Part shown: piece after piece, positions 14,915 to 17,662 of the stretch
Layout of the letters: each line of letters begins with the position of its first letter
Numbering within the stretch: the first letter of the stretch is position 1
Source of the DNA: Lachnospiraceae bacterium UBA5899
Lineage (GTDB): Bacteria > Bacillota > Clostridia > Lachnospirales > Lachnospiraceae
Assembly (NCBI GenBank): GCA_002432425.1
Contig: DJEL01000007.1
Span: 1 to 17,662 of the forward strand
Length of the DNA stretch: 17,662 nt
Direction of reading: 5' to 3'
Program-made: the position numbers and the translations under genes
The notes under the pieces: model-generated
Database searches by the model: none
Seen by the model: the letters and a program-made list of their open reading frames with translations, nothing else
What the model was told of the DNA's origin: nothing

Positions 14915-16301
14915 AGGAAGAATTGTACAGGTTTTGGGACCTGTAGTGGACGTAGAGTTTGAAACAGATAATCTTCCATACATCAAAGATGCACTTGAAG
15001 TGGATAATAACGGCAAAAAATGTGTCATGGAGGTCGCACAGCATGTAGGACATCATACAGTCAGATGTATCATGCTTTCCTCCAGTGACGGACTTTGCAG
15101 AGATATGGAAGTCACCGCTACCGGCAGCGGTATCAAGGTACCGGTAGGTGAAAAAACATTGGGACGTCTGTTCAATGTAACCGGTGATACCTTAGACGAC
15201 GGAGAGAAGCTGGATGCAGAGGAAAAATGGGTCATTCACAGAGAGCCCCCTGCTTTTGCAGACCAGAACCCTGCGGTGGAAATTTTGGAGACGGGCATCA
15301 AGGTCATTGACCTTTTAGCCCCTTATGCAAAAGGCGGTAAAATCGGTCTGTTCGGCGGCGCCGGTGTCGGTAAGACGGTTCTTATCCAGGAGCTGATTAC
15401 CAATATCGCAACCGAGCACGGCGGCTATTCTATTTTTACCGGTGTCGGAGAGCGTTCCCGTGAAGGCAACGACCTTTGGACGGAAATGAAGGAATCCGGG
15501 GTTATTGACAAGACGGCGCTTGTGTTCGGACAGATGAACGAGCCCCCCGGAGCACGTATGCGTGTAGCTGAGACCGGGCTTACCATGGCGGAATATTTCC
15601 GAGACGTGAAGCATCAGAATGTGCTTCTGTTCATTGACAATATCTTCCGTTTTGTACAGGCTGGTTCCGAAGTATCCGCACTGCTCGGACGTATGCCCTC
15701 CGCAGTAGGCTACCAGCCCACACTGGCAACGGAATTAGGCGAGCTGCAGGAGCGTATCGCTTCCACCAAGGAAGGCTCCGTAACCTCCGTACAGGCGGTT
15801 TACGTGCCCGCGGATGACCTGACGGACCCGGCGCCCGCCACCACATTCGCCCATCTGGATGCCACCACGGTACTTTCCAGAAAGATTGTGGAACAGGGTA
15901 TTTACCCGGCGGTAGACCCTCTGGAGTCCACTTCCCGTATTCTGGAAGCGGATATCGTAGGCGAGGAGCACTACAAAACAGCCCGTGCGGTACAGGAAAT
16001 TTTACAGAAGTATTCTGAACTGCAGGATATCATTGCCATCCTCGGTATGGAAGAGCTTTCCGAAGAAGATAAGGTTACTGTTTACAGAGCCAGAAAGGTA
16101 CAGAAGTTCTTATCCCAGCCGTTCCATGTAGCGGAAAACTTCACCGGCATTCCCGGCAAATATGTACCCTTAAAGGACACCATCCGGGGCTTTGAGGCAA
16201 TCATCAACGGCGAAATGGATGAGTATCCCGAGGCGGCTTTCTTTAACGTCGGCACTATGGAAGACGTTATCGAGAAAGCAAAGCAGATGGAAGAAAATTA
16301 G
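14907..16301 (+). CDS. atpD: ATP synthase F1 beta subunit
   Basis: This 464-residue catalytic subunit has the N-terminal barrel beginning GRIVQVLGPVVDVEF, the P-loop GGAGVGKT at 150-157, the catalytic Glu182 in GVGERSREGNDL, ALVFGQMNEPPGAR, and the C-terminal EELSEEDK lever, a variant of DELSEED. The start at 14907 is used because AGGAAG lies seven bases upstream and the family N-terminus follows at once. An in-frame ATG at 14871, deep inside atpG, would add twelve residues with no family support. All catalytic residues appear intact. It forms the alternating hexamer with the delta-fused alpha. Confidence 0.96.
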   Translation: MDKGRIVQVLGPVVDVEFETDNLPYIKDALEVDNNGKKCVMEVAQHVGHHTVRCIMLSSSDGLCRDMEVTATGSGIKVPVGEKTLGRLFNVTGDTLDDGEKLDAEEKWVIHREPPAFADQNPAVEILETGIKVIDLLAPYAKGGKIGLFGGAGVGKTVLIQELITNIATEHGGYSIFTGVGERSREGNDLWTEMKESGVIDKTALVFGQMNEPPGARMRVAETGLTMAEYFRDVKHQNVLLFIDNIFRFVQAGSEVSALLGRMPSAVGYQPTLATELGELQERIASTKEGSVTSVQAVYVPADDLTDPAPATTFAHLDATTVLSRKIVEQGIYPAVDPLESTSRILEADIVGEEHYKTARAVQEILQKYSELQDIIAILGMEELSEEDKVTVYRARKVQKFLSQPFHVAENFTGIPGKYVPLKDTIRGFEAIINGEMDEYPEAAFFNVGTMEDVIEKAKQMEEN

Positions 16302-16314
16302 GGAAGGTGATGGG

Positions 16315-16731
16315 ATGAGCAGTTTTGACTTACAGGTCATAGCCATAGACAAAATCTTTTATAAGGGCAAATGCAGACAGGTTATCGTGACCGGTGTGGA
16401 TGGCTCCATAGGCATCATGGCTCATCATGAAAATGCGGTCATCGCCCTGCAGGAAGGTTCTCTCAATATTGAAACCGAAGACGGCGAATGGATAGAGGCG
16501 GCTTCCGGTATTGGTCATGTGCAGGTTCTGGACAACAGGGTGGTTGTTCTGGTGGACTTTGCCGAAAAGCCAGAGGAAATCGATGAAAAGAGAGCAACGG
16601 AAGCACTGGAGAGAGCAAAAGAAGCCATGCGGCAGAAACAGAGTATTCAGGAATTCCACATGTCCCAGGCGAATATTTCCCGTGCCATGGCAAGACTGGC
16701 GGCAAGACGGCATATGCGCGGAGGCGTATAA
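16315..16731 (+). CDS. atpC: ATP synthase F1 epsilon subunit
   Basis: This 138-residue protein has the N-terminal beta sandwich (FDLQVIAIDKIFYKG, then GSIGIMAHHENAVIAL) and a C-terminal two-helix region. IDEKRA at residues 89-94 matches the I/L-D-x-x-R-A motif that binds ATP in Bacillus-type epsilon, so ATP-dependent inhibition of hydrolysis is possible. The start at 16315 follows GGGAAGG; an in-frame upstream ATG at 16192 lies inside atpD and lacks family similarity. Last gene of the operon, 13 bases after atpD and 29 bases before the terminator stem. Confidence 0.93.
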   Translation: MSSFDLQVIAIDKIFYKGKCRQVIVTGVDGSIGIMAHHENAVIALQEGSLNIETEDGEWIEAASGIGHVQVLDNRVVVLVDFAEKPEEIDEKRATEALERAKEAMRQKQSIQEFHMSQANISRAMARLAARRHMRGGV

Positions 16732-16760
16732 AGATACCAAAATACGATAAATGCAAATTT

Positions 16761-16793
16761 AAGCGGATACTCGAAAAAAGTATTCGCTTTTTT
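16761..16793 (+). terminator. intrinsic terminator of the ATP synthase operon
   Basis: AAGCGGATAC at 16761-16770 pairs with GTATTCGCTT at 16780-16789 (10 bp, one G-U) around a nine-base loop, with T residues at 16788-16793. On the minus strand the stem is followed only by a short mixed A/T stretch, so it would stop the opposing transposase transcript less well. Confidence 0.88.
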
Positions 16794-16813
16794 ACTTTAT
16801 AGGAAGAATGGAA

Positions 16814-17662
16814 CTAACCATATCCCATAACCTTTCGATACCGTTCAAACAGTGCAGTTTTTTTGTGGTAAACGTCCAGAACCGACATGGAGGTACCACA
16901 ATCAGGGCAGCGTAAAGGGTCATACCCGAAAGAAAGAAGAATGGAAGTACGCCAATCCTGTATACCTGATAAAAATTTCCGCTTTTCAGGAGAAATACAT
17001 TTGCGGAGCTTCTTCTCCTGCTTATGGTGTTTGGCATAGATACCATAGTAACGCAGCATCTTGAAATGTTTTTCGGGGATATGGATGATGAGTCGTTTGA
17101 TAAAGTCCAGGGCGGGGACGCATTCTTCAATGGTTTTGTTATCTTCGTGCCGTGTGTAATGAAAAGTAACAAATTCACCATCATATTTATCAATGCGGGA
17201 GGCAGCAATAACGGGACGTCCCAGGTATCTGCTGATGTATTTGATGGTTATATCAGGAGTGCAGGGGTTGGGTTTGGCACGGACATAGAAACCTTCGGAA
17301 TGATTTTTGCAGATATCATTTTTGATTTTCAGGAATGAGGGACCGATGGCCGAAGTCATCCTTTCCAGAAGAACCTTGCGGAAAGCATTACGGAGAAAAG
17401 TGTAGTCAAAGTGTTTAACGGCTCTCCAGGGAGAGATGTTACCGGCGCCTCCTTCCGAGATAAGGGCATGAATGTGAGGGTTCCATTTCAGGTCCCGTCC
17501 AAAGGTGTGAAGGACGCAGATAAAGCCGGGTGTAAAATTTTCGGCTTTATTGATTTTGGCAAACATGCGCAGGACGACATCGCGGACAGAAGAAAAAAGA
17601 AGACTGAGGCGTCTGCGGTCCTGGAGGAAGAAGATGCGCAATTCTTCAGGAATGGTGAAGAC
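16814..17662 (-). mobile_element. IS91-type insertion sequence, partial
   Basis: The minus strand carries the transposase of an IS91-like element that runs off the right edge. Its 3' end lies within about 20 bases of the ATP synthase terminator. The exact terminus and the short target tetranucleotide used by this family cannot be fixed from one side. Confidence 0.7.
16814..17662 (-). CDS. IS91-family rolling-circle transposase (C-terminal part)
   Basis: The frame is open from the right edge to a stop at 16814-16816 and codes for about 282 residues; the N-terminus lies outside the window. It shows the HUH motif NPHIHAL (His codons at 17474-17476 and 17468-17470) and the paired tyrosines YISRY (codons at 17237-17239 and 17225-17227), the two-tyrosine relaxase signature of IS91/IS1294/IS801 transposases. 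SRYLGRP, TFHYTRHED and a C-terminal CPDCGTSM zinc-knuckle remnant also fit. These enzymes nick one strand and transpose by rolling circle. The visible part is uninterrupted, so it may be active. The apparent start at 17641 is a TTG inside the frame and not the true start; VFTIPEE-like sequence continues upstream of it. Confidence 0.88.
   Translation of the reverse strand, partial: VFTIPEELRIFFLQDRRRLSLLFSSVRDVVLRMFAKINKAENFTPGFICVLHTFGRDLKWNPHIHALISEGGAGNISPWRAVKHFDYTFLRNAFRKVLLERMTSAIGPSFLKIKNDICKNHSEGFYVRAKPNPCTPDITIKYISRYLGRPVIAASRIDKYDGEFVTFHYTRHEDNKTIEECVPALDFIKRLIIHIPEKHFKMLRYYGIYAKHHKQEKKLRKCISPEKRKFLSGIQDWRTSILLSFGYDPLRCPDCGTSMSVLDVYHKKTALFERYRKVMGYG

Noticed and set aside
16192..16314. 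Longer epsilon subunit starting inside atpD
   Set aside because: The added residues are an out-of-frame reading of atpD and do not resemble epsilon.
17024..17338. Plus-strand frame of 104 residues at the right end
   Set aside because: It is the complement of the IS91 transposase, whose HUH and tyrosine motifs identify the coding strand.
1..17662. CRISPR arrays, tRNA or rRNA genes, defence systems
   Set aside because: No regular spaced repeats, tRNA-like folds, rRNA sequence or defence-family proteins were seen.

Overview
The window reads as a chromosomal segment of a low-to-moderate GC Gram-positive anaerobe, most likely a gut clostridium of the Lachnospiraceae type. This is inferred from strong Shine-Dalgarno sites before nearly every gene, a DeoR-FruK-FruA-HPr-EI cluster carrying a Ser46-type HPr, an iron-sulfur flavodoxin-fold oxidoreductase, and an F-type ATP synthase operon. 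No species can be named from the sequence alone.

Layout. Positions 1-171 form a long imperfect palindrome (about 59 paired bases), perhaps a MITE-like element. It is followed by an AT-rich promoter region with direct repeats. Bases 172-249 hold nothing I can recognise. Positions 343-6230 are a fructose phosphotransferase operon on the plus strand: fruR (DeoR regulator), fruK (1-phosphofructokinase), fruA (EIIABC), then the general PTS genes ptsH (HPr) and ptsI (enzyme I). It closes with a strong terminator at 6295-6345. A new promoter sits directly on the tail of that terminator and starts a second unit, 6396-10541: an iron-sulfur flavoprotein, glutamine-dependent NAD synthetase (nadE), a zinc-type ROK fructokinase (scrK), and a heavily deleted cardiolipin synthase relic.

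Positions 10746-16731 are the ATP synthase operon in the order a, c, b, alpha, gamma, beta, epsilon, ending in a clean terminator at 16761-16793. The usual delta gene (atpH) is absent from its place between b and alpha. Instead the alpha subunit is 589 residues long and begins with about 70 residues that match the C-terminal domain of delta. The N-terminal helical domain of delta is not encoded anywhere in the operon. This delta(CTD)-alpha fusion is the most interesting feature of the window, because it would place three copies of the stalk-docking domain on each F1. The right end holds the C-terminal part of an IS91-type rolling-circle transposase on the minus strand, running off the window.

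How the genes work together. HPr and EI supply phosphate from PEP to FruA, which imports fructose as fructose-1-phosphate, and FruK makes fructose-1,6-bisphosphate. ScrK handles fructose that is already inside the cell. NadE and the flavoprotein serve redox metabolism, and the ATP synthase couples ATP to the ion gradient. The c subunit lacks the side chains of the classical sodium site, so protons are the likelier ion.
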